Source of the DNA: Deltaproteobacteria bacterium
GTDB lineage: Bacteria; Desulfobacterota; Deferrimicrobia; Deferrimicrobiales; Deferrimicrobiaceae
Direction: 5' to 3'
Assembly: GCA_003105225.1 (NCBI GenBank)
Contig: PQAK01000146.1
Coordinates: 293-16,266, forward strand
Length of the DNA: 15,974 bases
In this document: positions 1 to 7,502 of the stretch, piece by piece
How the letters are laid out: each line of letters starts with the position of its first letter
How positions within the stretch are numbered: the first letter of the stretch is position 1
Notes under the pieces: model-generated
Databases searched by the model: none
The model's input: the letters and a program-made list of their open reading frames with translations, nothing else
What the model was told of the DNA's origin: nothing
Position numbers and translations under genes: made by a program

Positions 1-1
1 C

Positions 2-18
2 CACGAAAGACCACCTCC
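2..18 (-). promoter_or_regulatory. Ribosome binding site and likely GTG start of the next nuo gene (nuoM expected)
   Basis: On the minus strand, GGAGGTGG (bases 18 to 11) lies just after the nuoL stop and 9 nt before a GTG at bases 4 to 2. This is the expected arrangement for the next cistron of the operon. In nuo operons of this order that gene is nuoM, but no coding sequence is visible here, so its identity rests on synteny alone. The true start could also lie beyond the edge. Confidence 0.5.
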
Positions 19-22
19 GTTC

Positions 23-2245
23 TCAGAAAGCCTTGATCAGGAAAATGACGAGCGCACCGCCGGCCAGCACGAACACGTAGTGGTACAGCTTCCCGGTCTG
101 CAGCCGGCGCAGGACCGATCCGCTGCCGATCGTCGCGCTCGCCAGGCCGTTGACGGCGCCGTCGACGACGTAATCGTCGAACTTCCCGACGAGGAACGAG
201 ACGAAGACCCCGAGCTGCGCCGAGAGGTTCACCAGGCCGTCCACCACGTGCAGGTCGAACCAGGCGAGGCCCCTCGAGAGCGCCTTGGAGCCGTTGATCA
301 CCGTCGCGTCGTACAGCTCGTCGAAGTACCACTTGTTCTGCAGGAAGGTGTGGAGCGGCTTCAACGCGTTCATGACGCGGTCCGGGTCGATCCACCCGAA
401 GGAGTACACCACGAAGGCGAGGAAGATCCCGAGGGTCCCCACCGCGACCGAGGAGTACATGGCGTACGTGTGGGCCGTGTGCGCGATATGCGAGGCATCG
501 TCATGAGACTCCCCATGTGCAGCGGAACCGTTGGCATGGAGAGTCCCTGCCGGAGCCGAAGTCCCGTGGGACGGAGCCTGCCCGTGCTCCACTTTTCCAG
601 GCGCAGATCCACGGGAAGCATCCAGTGTCGACCCCCCGTGAACGACCGCACCGGATTCGTGGGGCGTCACGGTCGGAGCCGAAGCCGCTTCGCCTTGCGG
701 CGCGGGCGCCATGACGGCGGCGTGCTCCATCGTGGCGGCCGGCGCCGGAGCCGAAACCCCGGCCAGGTTGGCGACCGACTTCGGCTTCTGGACCAGCGTC
801 CCGAACCAGCCCGAGTACCAGAAGGAGAACGAGAGCACCGCCAGGACCACGAGCGGGACCCACATGTTCGGGGGCGACTCGTGGGCGTGGTCGAACTTGT
901 GGTGGTCCTTCGGCTCGCCGAAGAAGGTGAGGATCACCAGGCGGAACATGTAGAAGGCGGTCAGCCCGGCGGTGAACAGGGCGCCGACGAAAAAGATCAT
1001 GTGCAGCGGGTTCCCGCTCTTCATGCCGAATTCGAGCGCCGCCCCGAGGATCATGTCCTTGGAGTAGAAGCCGGAGAAGCCGGGGACCCCCGCGATCGCC
1101 AGGGTGGCGATGAGGAAGGTGACGAACGTGATCGGCATCTTCTTCCGCAGGCCGCCCATCTCCTGGATGTCCTGGCTGTGGACGGCGTGGATCACCGAGC
1201 CCGAGCCGAGGAAGAGGCACGCCTTGAACGCCGCGTGGGTGGTCAGGTGCGCCAGCCCCGCCGTGAAGCCGCCGACGCCCAGCCCCATGATCATGAAGCC
1301 GAGCTGGGAGCAGGTCGAGTAGGCGAGGACCTTCTTGATGTCGTTCTGCGTCAGGGCGATCGTCGCCGCGATGAACAGGGTGATGAGCCCGATGTAGGCG
1401 ATGAACAGGAAGGCGTCGGGGGTGAAGATCGGGTAGACCCGGCCGACGAGGTAGACGCCGGCGGCGACCATCGTCGCCGCGTGGATCAGCGCGGAGACCG
1501 GGGTGGGGCCCTCCATCGCGTCGGGGAGCCAGACGTGCAGCGGGAACTGGGCGGACTTGCCGATCGCGCCGCAGAAGATCCCGATCCCCGCCAGGGTGAG
1601 CAGCGTCCCGCAGAGCTTCCCCTCGCCGATCGCCTGGAACACCTCGTCGTACCCCAGCACGCCGCAGGTGGCGAAGATGATCAGGATCCCGATGAGGAAC
1701 CCGAAGTCCCCCACCCGGTTCACGATGAACGCCTTCTTGCCGGCGTCGGCCGCCGACTTCTTCTCGAACCAGAACCCGATCAGCAGGTAGGAGGAAAGCC
1801 CCACGAGCTCCCAGAAGATGTAGATGAAGAAGAAGCTGTCCGCGAGGACCAGCCCCAGCATCGAGAAGGAGAAGATCGAGAGGTAGGCGAAGAACCGGTT
1901 GTACCGCGGATCGCCGTGCATGTACCCGATGGAGTACAGGTGGACCAGGGTCGAGACCGTGGTGACCACCAGGAGCATCACCGCGGTGATGTTGTCGATC
2001 AGGATCCCCACGTTGACGACGAACCGGCCCCCCAGGTCGAGGAACGGGAACGTGACGTGGTACTTGAAGTTCGGGTCGTAGGCCCGGAAGACCTCGAAGA
2101 AGATCCCGATGGAGATCGCCAGGCCGATGGCGATCGCGCCCAGGGAGACCCAGTCCCCCTTGCGCGGCAGCCGTTTGCCGATCGCGATGTTGACGAGGAA
2201 GGCGAGGAACGGCAGGAGCGGAATGAGATGCGCGTATCGGATCAA
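23..2245 (-). CDS. nuoL: NADH-quinone oxidoreductase subunit L (proton-pumping membrane subunit), with His-rich insertion
   Basis: This is the largest antiporter-like membrane subunit of complex I. It is a proton-translocating module at the distal end of the membrane arm, carrying the long lateral helix. The protein has 740 residues, against about 610-650 in typical NuoL. The MrpA/NuoL core is clear: WELVGLSSYL with the conserved TM5 Glu at 146, KSAQFPLHVWLPDAMEGPTP with Lys230, and many hydrophobic helices to about residue 475. The C-terminal part has the usual amphipathic stretch (about 640-700) and a last helix (about 722-738). Between them, residues about 497-592 are a low-complexity Ala/Pro/Gly/His segment with 11 His, which is not part of the family core. 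The start is TTG at 2245, preceded by AAGGGG spanning the end of nuoK. The stop of nuoK is 3 nt upstream. The NuoL identity is certain; the function of the insertion is unknown. Confidence 0.96.
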   Translation of the reverse strand: MIRYAHLIPLLPFLAFLVNIAIGKRLPRKGDWVSLGAIAIGLAISIGIFFEVFRAYDPNFKYHVTFPFLDLGGRFVVNVGILIDNITAVMLLVVTTVSTLVHLYSIGYMHGDPRYNRFFAYLSIFSFSMLGLVLADSFFFIYIFWELVGLSSYLLIGFWFEKKSAADAGKKAFIVNRVGDFGFLIGILIIFATCGVLGYDEVFQAIGEGKLCGTLLTLAGIGIFCGAIGKSAQFPLHVWLPDAMEGPTPVSALIHAATMVAAGVYLVGRVYPIFTPDAFLFIAYIGLITLFIAATIALTQNDIKKVLAYSTCSQLGFMIMGLGVGGFTAGLAHLTTHAAFKACLFLGSGSVIHAVHSQDIQEMGGLRKKMPITFVTFLIATLAIAGVPGFSGFYSKDMILGAALEFGMKSGNPLHMIFFVGALFTAGLTAFYMFRLVILTFFGEPKDHHKFDHAHESPPNMWVPLVVLAVLSFSFWYSGWFGTLVQKPKSVANLAGVSAPAPAATMEHAAVMAPAPQGEAASAPTVTPHESGAVVHGGSTLDASRGSAPGKVEHGQAPSHGTSAPAGTLHANGSAAHGESHDDASHIAHTAHTYAMYSSVAVGTLGIFLAFVVYSFGWIDPDRVMNALKPLHTFLQNKWYFDELYDATVINGSKALSRGLAWFDLHVVDGLVNLSAQLGVFVSFLVGKFDDYVVDGAVNGLASATIGSGSVLRRLQTGKLYHYVFVLAGGALVIFLIKAF

Positions 2246-2248
2246 GAT

Positions 2249-2554
2249 CTACCCCTTGAGCTCGTCGGCCGTGTCCACCTCGACGGTGCCCGTCGTGGCG
2301 TACAGCCGCAGGAAAATGGCCAGCGCGACGGCGGCCTCGGCCGCCGCGAGCACGATCACGAAGACGGCGAAGATCTGGCCGCCGATGACGCGGGAGACGT
2401 AATGGGAAAAGGCGACGAAGTTGACGTTCGCGGCGTTGAGGATCAGCTCGACTCCCATGAGCACCGCGACCGCGTTGCGCCGCGTCAGGATCGTGTAGAG
2501 CCCGCAGCAGAACAGCGCGGCGCCGATGACCAGCAGCTTGTCCATGCCCATCAC
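2249..2554 (-). CDS. nuoK: NADH-quinone oxidoreductase subunit K
   Basis: This small MrpC-like membrane subunit of complex I contributes to the proton path beside NuoJ and NuoA. It has about 101 residues, the normal family length, with three hydrophobic helices. It shows the family pattern GVELILNAANVNFVAF, with the conserved membrane Glu followed by Asn residues, and later IVLAAAEAAVALAIFLRLY with the second membrane Glu. The start is ambiguous between GTG at 2554, ATG at 2551 and ATG at 2545. A strong GGAGGAG lies 5 nt before the GTG and 8 nt before the first ATG, which favours these two over the third. The GTG overlaps the nuoJ stop (GTGA), which implies translational coupling. Confidence 0.95.
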   Translation of the reverse strand: MMGMDKLLVIGAALFCCGLYTILTRRNAVAVLMGVELILNAANVNFVAFSHYVSRVIGGQIFAVFVIVLAAAEAAVALAIFLRLYATTGTVEVDTADELKG

Positions 2555-3084
2555 TTCGGCTCCTCCATGTCGGACGACGTCCCCTTCCGCCCTTCCGGGC
2601 GGGAGAGCAGCGCGGCACCGATCAGCGCCGCCAGCAGCAGCACGGAGGCGACCTCGAACGGCAGCAGGTACCGGGTCATCAGGAGCTCCCCGATCTCCGC
2701 GGTGCTCGGCTGGTAGACGGTCCCCGGCTTGACGGGAAAGGAGGTGGAGACCACGGTGTAGGACAGGACGCCGAACAGGGACAGGCAGATAAACGCCGCC
2801 TGCCAGTGGAAGCGCGCCGGGTTGGACAGCTTCACGTCGGAGATCCGGTGCGAGAGGAAGACGGCGAACAGGATCAGGATGAGGATCCCGCCCACGTACA
2901 CCAGCACCTGCGTCGCAGCGAGGAAATCCGCGGAGAGGAACACGTAGAGGCCGGCCACGCCCGCGAAGGCGAACAGGAGCGCAATGGCGGAATAGACGAT
3001 GTTGGGCAGGATCGCCACCAGGATGGCGGATCCCACCGTGAGCGCCGCAAGGATATAGAAGATCAGGTCGGCCGGGCCGTTCAT
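2551..3084 (-). CDS. nuoJ: NADH-quinone oxidoreductase subunit J
   Basis: This membrane subunit of complex I has five predicted helices, including the TM3 pi-bulge region thought to link quinone chemistry to pumping. It has 177 residues, close to the usual 165-200. Family patterns include the segment YSAIALLFAFAGVAGLYVFL and the ATQVLVYVGGILILILFAV helix. The same frame stays open upstream to about 3480, but that part is a shadow of nuoI. The ATG at 3084 overlaps the nuoI stop (ATGA) and begins directly with the first hydrophobic helix (PADLIFYILAALTVGSA). The C-terminal tail (residues 160-177) is short and charged and overlaps the ribosome binding site of nuoK. Confidence 0.95.
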   Translation of the reverse strand: MNGPADLIFYILAALTVGSAILVAILPNIVYSAIALLFAFAGVAGLYVFLSADFLAATQVLVYVGGILILILFAVFLSHRISDVKLSNPARFHWQAAFICLSLFGVLSYTVVSTSFPVKPGTVYQPSTAEIGELLMTRYLLPFEVASVLLLAALIGAALLSRPEGRKGTSSDMEEPK

Positions 3085-3659
3085 CCCTTTTTCTCCGGGT
3101 CTTCCTTCGGCGCCGGGTTCCCCGCCGCCGGGTTCGGGGCGGGAGCCGCCGCTTTGGCCGCTTCGGCCGCCTTTGCGGCTTCGGCGGCCTTCGCCGCCGC
3201 CTCGGCCACCTGCTTCGCGACGCGCGCCTTGATCTCGGAAGCGTCCTCGTGGACGAAATGCAGGATGAGCTCCCCGCGGTCGACGGACGCCTTCTCGTAG
3301 CCGCGGGTGTGCTTGAGCGACTTGGCCGGGCAGATCTCGACGCATAGCCCGCAGTACATGCACCGCCCGATGTTGATGTCGTACGAGGCCAGCACCATCT
3401 TCTTGTCCGCCCCGCGGACGGCCTCGAGGGAGATGCAGTCGACGGGGCACACCTTCACGCACATCGTGCAGGAGGTGCACACCTTGATGTCGTTGTGGAG
3501 GAAGCCCCGGAACCGCTCGGAGGGCTCGCGGCGCACCTCGGGGTACTGCTGGGTGACCTCCTCGCCGGCGTCCACCCCGTACCGCGCCGTGATCTTCATC
3601 CCCTTCGCGGTGGTGACCACGGCTTCAACGATGTCGGCGATGTATTGCTTCAATCCCAT
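3081..3659 (-). CDS. nuoI: NADH-quinone oxidoreductase subunit I (2x[4Fe-4S] ferredoxin-type), with Ala/Lys-rich tail
   Basis: This is the peripheral-arm iron-sulfur subunit that carries clusters N6a and N6b and passes electrons to NuoB and quinone. It has 192 residues. The two ligand sets are Cys61-x2-Cys64-x2-Cys67-x3-Cys71-Pro and Cys100-x2-Cys103-x2-Cys106-x3-Cys110-Pro, the standard 8-Fe ferredoxin fold. From about residue 145 to the end is a low-complexity tail of Ala, Lys and Glu (repeats of the type AAEAAKAAEAAK), then a Pro/Ala/Gly-rich stretch. Typical NuoI proteins lack this. The ATG at 3659 was chosen because it follows the nuoH stop by 5 nt and gives MGLKQYIADIVEAV, a normal NuoI N-terminus. 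The frame extends upstream into nuoH, but without support. The stop overlaps the nuoJ start. Confidence 0.95.
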   Translation of the reverse strand: MGLKQYIADIVEAVVTTAKGMKITARYGVDAGEEVTQQYPEVRREPSERFRGFLHNDIKVCTSCTMCVKVCPVDCISLEAVRGADKKMVLASYDINIGRCMYCGLCVEICPAKSLKHTRGYEKASVDRGELILHFVHEDASEIKARVAKQVAEAAAKAAEAAKAAEAAKAAAPAPNPAAGNPAPKEDPEKKG

Positions 3660-3664
3660 ATCCT

Positions 3665-4780
3665 TTATCCGAACAGGGATGCGATCATCTGGGGAATGCC
3701 CTTCCCCTTGAAGATCAGGAGCCACAGGGAAACGCCCAGCAGGTTCACGAAGGTCAACGGCACCAGGTATTTCCAGGCCATCCGCATGAGCTGGTCCACC
3801 CTAAGCCGCGGCAGCGTCCACCGGATCCACATCATGACCAGCACGAGCGCGAACGCCTTGGCCAGGAACGCCCCGAGCGACAGCAGGTTCCCCCAAAAGG
3901 CGGGAAGCGCCTCGGCGTGGAGGAACGGAATGTGCCACCCCCCCAGGAAGCAGGCGGTCGCAAGGGCCGCCACGACGAACATGTCGCCGAATTCCGCAAG
4001 GAAGAAAAACCCGAACCGGATCCCCGAGTACTCCACGTTGTACCCGGAGACGAGCTCCGACTCGGCCTCGGGGAGGTCGAACGGGGTCTGGTTCGTCTCG
4101 GCCTGCGCCGCGGTGAAGTAGAGGAAGAAGGAGAAGAAGGTGAACGGGTTGTGGAAAAGGTTCCACCCGAAGACGCCCAGCAGCCCCCCCTGCGACCGGA
4201 CGATGTCCTGCAGGGAGAGGGAGCCGGCGATCAGCACCGCGGGCATGAGGGCCATCCCCACCGGGATCTCGTAGGAGACGATCTGGGCCGCCGCCCGCAT
4301 CCCCCCCAGCAGCGCCCACTTGTTGTTGGAGGCCCAGCCGGCCAGCAGGACCCCGACCACCACCAGGGAGGTGACCGCCATGACGTAGTAGACCCCGATG
4401 TTCAGGTCGGAGGCGATGAGGCCCACGCCGAACGGCAGGACCACGAAGGCGGCGAAGGAACCGACGAACACGAAGTACGGGGCCAGCGCGAAGAGGAACC
4501 GGTCCGCCTTGGCCGGGATGATGTCTTCCTTGAGGACCAGCTTCACGCCGTCGGCCAGGAACTGGAGGATCCCGTTGGGCCCGACCCGGTTCGGGCCGAT
4601 CCGCGCCTGGATGTCGCCGGCGACCTTGCGAAGGACGTACGACCCCACCCCCCCGAACGTCAGGGCGAAAACGAGGAGGACCGCCGCCGACAGGATCATC
4701 GCCGTGAGGGTCAGGGTCCACATCGGCACCCCCGAAAGGACGGGCACCGCCTTGACCAGGGAGTGGACGAACGATTCCAT
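3665..4780 (-). CDS. nuoH: NADH-quinone oxidoreductase subunit H
   Basis: This membrane subunit forms part of the quinone chamber at the junction of the peripheral and membrane arms. It has 371 residues and about eight to nine hydrophobic helices, the usual size being 325-400. Family signatures are clear: ARIGPNRVGPNGILQFLADG near residue 60, and the acidic loop NQTPFDLPEAESELVSGYN with conserved Glu and Asp residues that line the proton/quinone path. The ATG at 4780 is preceded by GGAAGAGG in the 16-nt gap after nuoD. nuoH follows nuoD directly, with no nuoE, nuoF or nuoG between them, so the operon lacks the NADH-dehydrogenase module at this position. Confidence 0.97.
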   Translation of the reverse strand: MESFVHSLVKAVPVLSGVPMWTLTLTAMILSAAVLLVFALTFGGVGSYVLRKVAGDIQARIGPNRVGPNGILQFLADGVKLVLKEDIIPAKADRFLFALAPYFVFVGSFAAFVVLPFGVGLIASDLNIGVYYVMAVTSLVVVGVLLAGWASNNKWALLGGMRAAAQIVSYEIPVGMALMPAVLIAGSLSLQDIVRSQGGLLGVFGWNLFHNPFTFFSFFLYFTAAQAETNQTPFDLPEAESELVSGYNVEYSGIRFGFFFLAEFGDMFVVAALATACFLGGWHIPFLHAEALPAFWGNLLSLGAFLAKAFALVLVMMWIRWTLPRLRVDQLMRMAWKYLVPLTFVNLLGVSLWLLIFKGKGIPQMIASLFG

Positions 4781-4796
4781 CGCTACGGCCTCTTCC

Positions 4797-5927
4797 TCAC
4801 CGGTCGATCTCCGGCAGAATGATGTCGAGGCTCCCGATCACCGCCACGATGTCGGCGATCATGAGGCCCACCGTCACCTTCTCGAAAATGTTCATGCTGA
4901 CGAAGGATCCCGTCCGGATCTTGAGCCGGGAAGGATTGGCCGTCCCGTCGCTGACCAGGTAGAAGCCGGTCTCCCCCCGGGGGCACTCGGAGCGGAAGTA
5001 TACCTCGCCGGCCGGCGGCTTGAAGAGGCGGGGGACCTTCGCCAGGACCGGCCCGTCGGGGATCTGCGCGATCGCCTGCCGGAGGATCTTCACGCTCTCC
5101 CGCATCTCGTTGATCCGGACCATGTACCGGTCGAAGCAGTCGCCCAGTCTCCCCCGCTCGCCGGTCCCGACGCAGACCTTGAAGTCGAGCTTCGGGTAAA
5201 CGGAGTACGGCTCGTCCCGCCGCAGGTCGAAGGCCACGCCGGATCCCCGCAGGTTCGGCCCGGTCAGCCCGTAGGCGACCGCCTCGTCCGCGGTGACGAC
5301 GGCGACGTTCGCCAGCCGGTGGACGAAGATCTTGTTGTAGGAGATGAGGTTGTTGTACTCGTCGATCTTCGGCTCGAAGTAGTCGAGGAACTCCTTCGTC
5401 TTCTCCAGGAAGCCGGGAGGGGCGTCCGCCGAGACGCCCCCGATGCGGGCGTAGTTGTACGTAAGCCGGTTCCCGCAGACCATCTCGAAGAGGTCGTTGA
5501 CCCGCTCCCGCTCCCGTATGGAATACAGGAACGGGGTGAACGCCCCCATGTCGGCCGTGAACGACCCGAAGGAGATCAGGTGCGAGGAGATCCGGTTGAG
5601 CTCGCAGACGATCACCCGGATGTACTCGGCCCGTTCGGGGACCTCGATGCCCGCGAGCTTCTCGACGGACCAGGCGTAGGCGCAGTTGCAGTTCATCGAG
5701 GCGAGGTAGTCCAGCCGGTCGGTGAACGGCATGAACTGCGCGTAGGTCACCCGCTCGCCGATCTTCTCCAGCGCCCGGTGCAGGTAGCCGACGTCGGGGC
5801 GGGCGTTGACCACCACCTCGCCGTCGGTGCGCAGCAGCACCCGCAACACCCCGTGGGTGCTGGGGTGCTGGGGCCCCATGTTGATGAGCATTTCCTGGGT
5901 GGGAAGCGCTTCGGCCGGCCGGTTCAT
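4797..5927 (-). CDS. nuoD: NADH-quinone oxidoreductase subunit D (49-kDa type)
   Basis: This peripheral-arm subunit is related to the large subunit of NiFe hydrogenases. With NuoB it forms the quinone-reduction site near cluster N2. It has 376 residues and is not fused to NuoC. Visible hallmarks are the N-terminal loop MGPQHPSTHGVLR (His21 and His25), the region CAYAWSVEKL with Tyr84 in the place of the conserved quinone-binding Tyr, and the C-terminal end DIILPEIDR. Hydrogenase-type NiFe cysteine ligands are not seen, as expected for complex I. The ATG at 5927 overlaps the nuoC stop (ATGA). The same frame is open further upstream, but that part lies inside nuoC and is not family sequence. 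Confidence 0.97.
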   Translation of the reverse strand: MNRPAEALPTQEMLINMGPQHPSTHGVLRVLLRTDGEVVVNARPDVGYLHRALEKIGERVTYAQFMPFTDRLDYLASMNCNCAYAWSVEKLAGIEVPERAEYIRVIVCELNRISSHLISFGSFTADMGAFTPFLYSIRERERVNDLFEMVCGNRLTYNYARIGGVSADAPPGFLEKTKEFLDYFEPKIDEYNNLISYNKIFVHRLANVAVVTADEAVAYGLTGPNLRGSGVAFDLRRDEPYSVYPKLDFKVCVGTGERGRLGDCFDRYMVRINEMRESVKILRQAIAQIPDGPVLAKVPRLFKPPAGEVYFRSECPRGETGFYLVSDGTANPSRLKIRTGSFVSMNIFEKVTVGLMIADIVAVIGSLDIILPEIDR

Positions 5928-6394
5928 ACCTTGATCCCGTGGTAGAACTCGGGGTACTTGTAATCCTTGCGCAGCGGGTGCCCCTCCCAGTCCTCCGGCA
6001 GGAGGATCCGCCGCAGGTCCTTCGACCCCTCGAACACGATCCCGAACAGGTCGAACGCCTCCCGTTCCATCAGGTTCGCTGCCGGCCACACCGGGTCGAC
6101 GCTCGCCACGGACGGGTTCTCCCTTGGCAGGAAGACCTTCAAGCCCACCGCGTGCCGGTGCGTCATGGAATAGAGGTGGTAGGCCACGGCGAACCGGTCC
6201 TTGTAATCGACGCCGGAGAGGCACATGAGCGAGTCGAACCGCATCGACGGGTCGTCGCGCAGATAGAGGGCGATTTCGGCAAGCCTTTCGGGGGAAACCA
6301 CCACGAACGCCGGGCGGAACCCTTCCGACTGCAGCTCCGTCACCGCGTCGCCGAACTTCCCCTTCAACGTCTCAAAGATGGCTTGTGGTTCCAA
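5924..6394 (-). CDS. nuoC: NADH-quinone oxidoreductase subunit C (30-kDa type)
   Basis: This structural subunit of the peripheral arm contacts NuoD and NuoB and has no cofactor. It has 156 residues, short but normal for a stand-alone NuoC. The C-terminal family signature is present: WPAANLMEREAFDLFGIVFEG, followed by LRRILLPEDWEGHPLRKDY. The start is TTG at 6394, with AAGGAAG a few bases upstream and no better in-frame ATG nearby. The stop overlaps the nuoD start. A 9-nt gap separates it from nuoB. Confidence 0.95.
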   Translation of the reverse strand: MEPQAIFETLKGKFGDAVTELQSEGFRPAFVVVSPERLAEIALYLRDDPSMRFDSLMCLSGVDYKDRFAVAYHLYSMTHRHAVGLKVFLPRENPSVASVDPVWPAANLMEREAFDLFGIVFEGSKDLRRILLPEDWEGHPLRKDYKYPEFYHGIKV

Positions 6395-6403
6395 CGGCTT
6401 CCT

Positions 6404-6937
6404 TTATGCCTTGTTGGCGGCGAAGTTTTTCTTCTTCATGATGATCTTCTGCAGCTGCATGATCCCGTCGATCAGCGCCTCGGGGCGCGGGGGGCAGCCG
6501 GGGATGTAGACGTCCACGGGAATCAGCAGGTCCACGCCCTTCACCACGCAGTACGAATCCTTGTAGAACGGGCCGCCCGTATTGGCGCACGACCCCATCG
6601 AGATCACGTACTTGGGCTCGGGCATCTGGTCGTAGAGCCGCTTCAGCCGCTCGGCCATCTTGTGGGTGATCGTGCCGGCCACGATCATCAGGTCCGCCTG
6701 CCGCGGGGTGGCGCGGAAGACGGCGCCGAACCGGTCGAGGTCGTACCGGGAGGCGCCCGCCTGCATCAGCTCGATGCCGCAGCACGCCGTGGCGAACAGG
6801 AGGTACCAGAGGGAGGACTTGCGCGCCCAGTTGACGAACAGGTCGGCGTTTCCGACCATGACGTGCGCCTCGGGGCCGACGGGGGCCGCGGGGGCGTGGG
6901 GAAGCGCGGCCGAGCCCTGCGCCGGATCGTGGCTCAT
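6404..6937 (-). CDS. nuoB: NADH-quinone oxidoreductase subunit B ([4Fe-4S] cluster N2)
   Basis: This subunit binds cluster N2, the last iron-sulfur cluster before quinone. It has 177 residues. The ligands are visible as the tandem Cys52-Cys53 in ATACCGIE, Cys117 in MGSCANTGG and Cys148 in PGCPPRPEALIDGIM. The first 25 or so residues are a Pro/Ala-rich extension before the conserved DLFVNWARKSSLW. The ATG at 6937 overlaps the nuoA stop (ATGA). An upstream continuation of the frame is a shadow of nuoA. The protein ends in a Lys-rich tail, as in many homologues. Confidence 0.97.
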   Translation of the reverse strand: MSHDPAQGSAALPHAPAAPVGPEAHVMVGNADLFVNWARKSSLWYLLFATACCGIELMQAGASRYDLDRFGAVFRATPRQADLMIVAGTITHKMAERLKRLYDQMPEPKYVISMGSCANTGGPFYKDSYCVVKGVDLLIPVDVYIPGCPPRPEALIDGIMQLQKIIMKKKNFAANKA

Positions 6938-7329
6938 TTCCCCCCCTTGCCGGCGGGGTTTTCCTGCATCGCGCGGACCCAGTCGAGGTCGCCCTCTTTC
7001 CATACGTAGGCGAGCCCCGCCATCAGGATCACGATGAAGACGAGCGCCTCGACGAACGCCAGGAGCCCCAGCCGCTGGAAGATGACGGCCCACGGGTACA
7101 GCAGCGCCACTTCCACGTCGAACACGATGAAGATGAGGGCGATCACGTAGAAGCGGATGTTGAACTGCACCCAGGAGGAGCCGAACGGCACCTCGCCGCA
7201 CTCGTACGTGGAGAGCTTGACCGCCGTCTGGTCCCGCGGCTGCAGCAGGCGCGAGACGCCCAGCATGAGGGCCACGGTGACGGCGCCCAGCACGATAAAC
7301 ACGAGGACGGTTGCGAACTCTGTCAGCAT
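6934..7329 (-). CDS. nuoA: NADH-quinone oxidoreductase subunit A
   Basis: This small membrane subunit with three helices (about residues 5-27, 62-84 and 88-110) is the first gene of the operon. It has 131 residues, normal for the family. The conserved loop between helices 1 and 2 reads STYECGEVPFGSSWVQFN, including the Cys whose exposure follows the active/deactive state in mitochondrial ND3. The helix FYVIALIFIVFDVEVALLYP carries the conserved membrane Asp and Glu. The ATG at 7329 is preceded only by a weak CAGG-type ribosome site. A promoter candidate lies about 65-90 bp upstream in the divergent region. Confidence 0.96.
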   Translation of the reverse strand: MLTEFATVLVFIVLGAVTVALMLGVSRLLQPRDQTAVKLSTYECGEVPFGSSWVQFNIRFYVIALIFIVFDVEVALLYPWAVIFQRLGLLAFVEALVFIVILMAGLAYVWKEGDLDWVRAMQENPAGKGGK

Positions 7330-7392
7330 ATCGGCCTGTTCCGCGATTTATTTTCTGTTTCGGGGGAGCCTTCTGTATACAATCGACACTAT

Positions 7393-7420
7393 ACGATACT
7401 CGGGAATCTCCCCAAGTCAA
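7393..7420 (-). promoter_or_regulatory. Candidate sigma70 promoter of the nuo operon
   Basis: On the minus strand TTGACT (7420-7415) is followed after 16 nt by TATCGT (7398-7393). The first matches five of six consensus bases and the second four of six. An overlapping TATAGT lies at 7393-7388, but its spacing to the -35 would be 21 nt. Transcription would begin near 7386 and leave a leader of about 56 nt before nuoA. An 8-bp palindrome TGTATACA sits at 7374-7381, just inside the transcript. This is motif matching only. Confidence 0.5.
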
Positions 7421-7489
7421 CCAAAAAAATGTCGATCGCTGCCGGGATTCGATCTCTTCGTGGAAATCCGGGGGCGCGTCGCTTTCCAT

Positions 7490-7495
7490 TATAAT
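7490..7495 (+). promoter_or_regulatory. Perfect TATAAT -10 box immediately before the U32-like gene
   Basis: TATAAT at 7490-7495 matches the sigma70 -10 consensus exactly and stands out in GC-rich surroundings. The ATG of the next gene begins 8 nt after its last base, so the predicted transcription start would fall on or next to the start codon. No good -35 is visible at 16-18 nt upstream, and no Shine-Dalgarno sequence is present. Confidence 0.5.
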
Positions 7496-7502
7496 ATCAC
7501 GC

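Noticed and set aside
501..2618. A 705-codon minus-strand frame overlapping nuoL in another frame
   Set aside because: The translation is Arg/Pro/His-rich out-of-frame sequence, while the nuoL frame carries all the family motifs.
80..2716. An 878-codon plus-strand open frame opposite nuoL, nuoK and nuoJ
   Set aside because: It lies antisense to three certain genes, its translation is a charged Arg/Asp/Glu/Val-rich mix without domains, and such frames are expected opposite GC-rich genes with strong third-position bias.
3085..3480. N-terminal extension of NuoJ in the same frame
   Set aside because: This part overlaps nuoI out of frame and is not NuoJ-like; the ATGA overlap at 3081-3084 gives a normal start.
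4398..5945. A 515-codon plus-strand frame opposite nuoH and nuoD
   Set aside because: It is antisense to two certain genes and has no recognisable domain or ribosome site.
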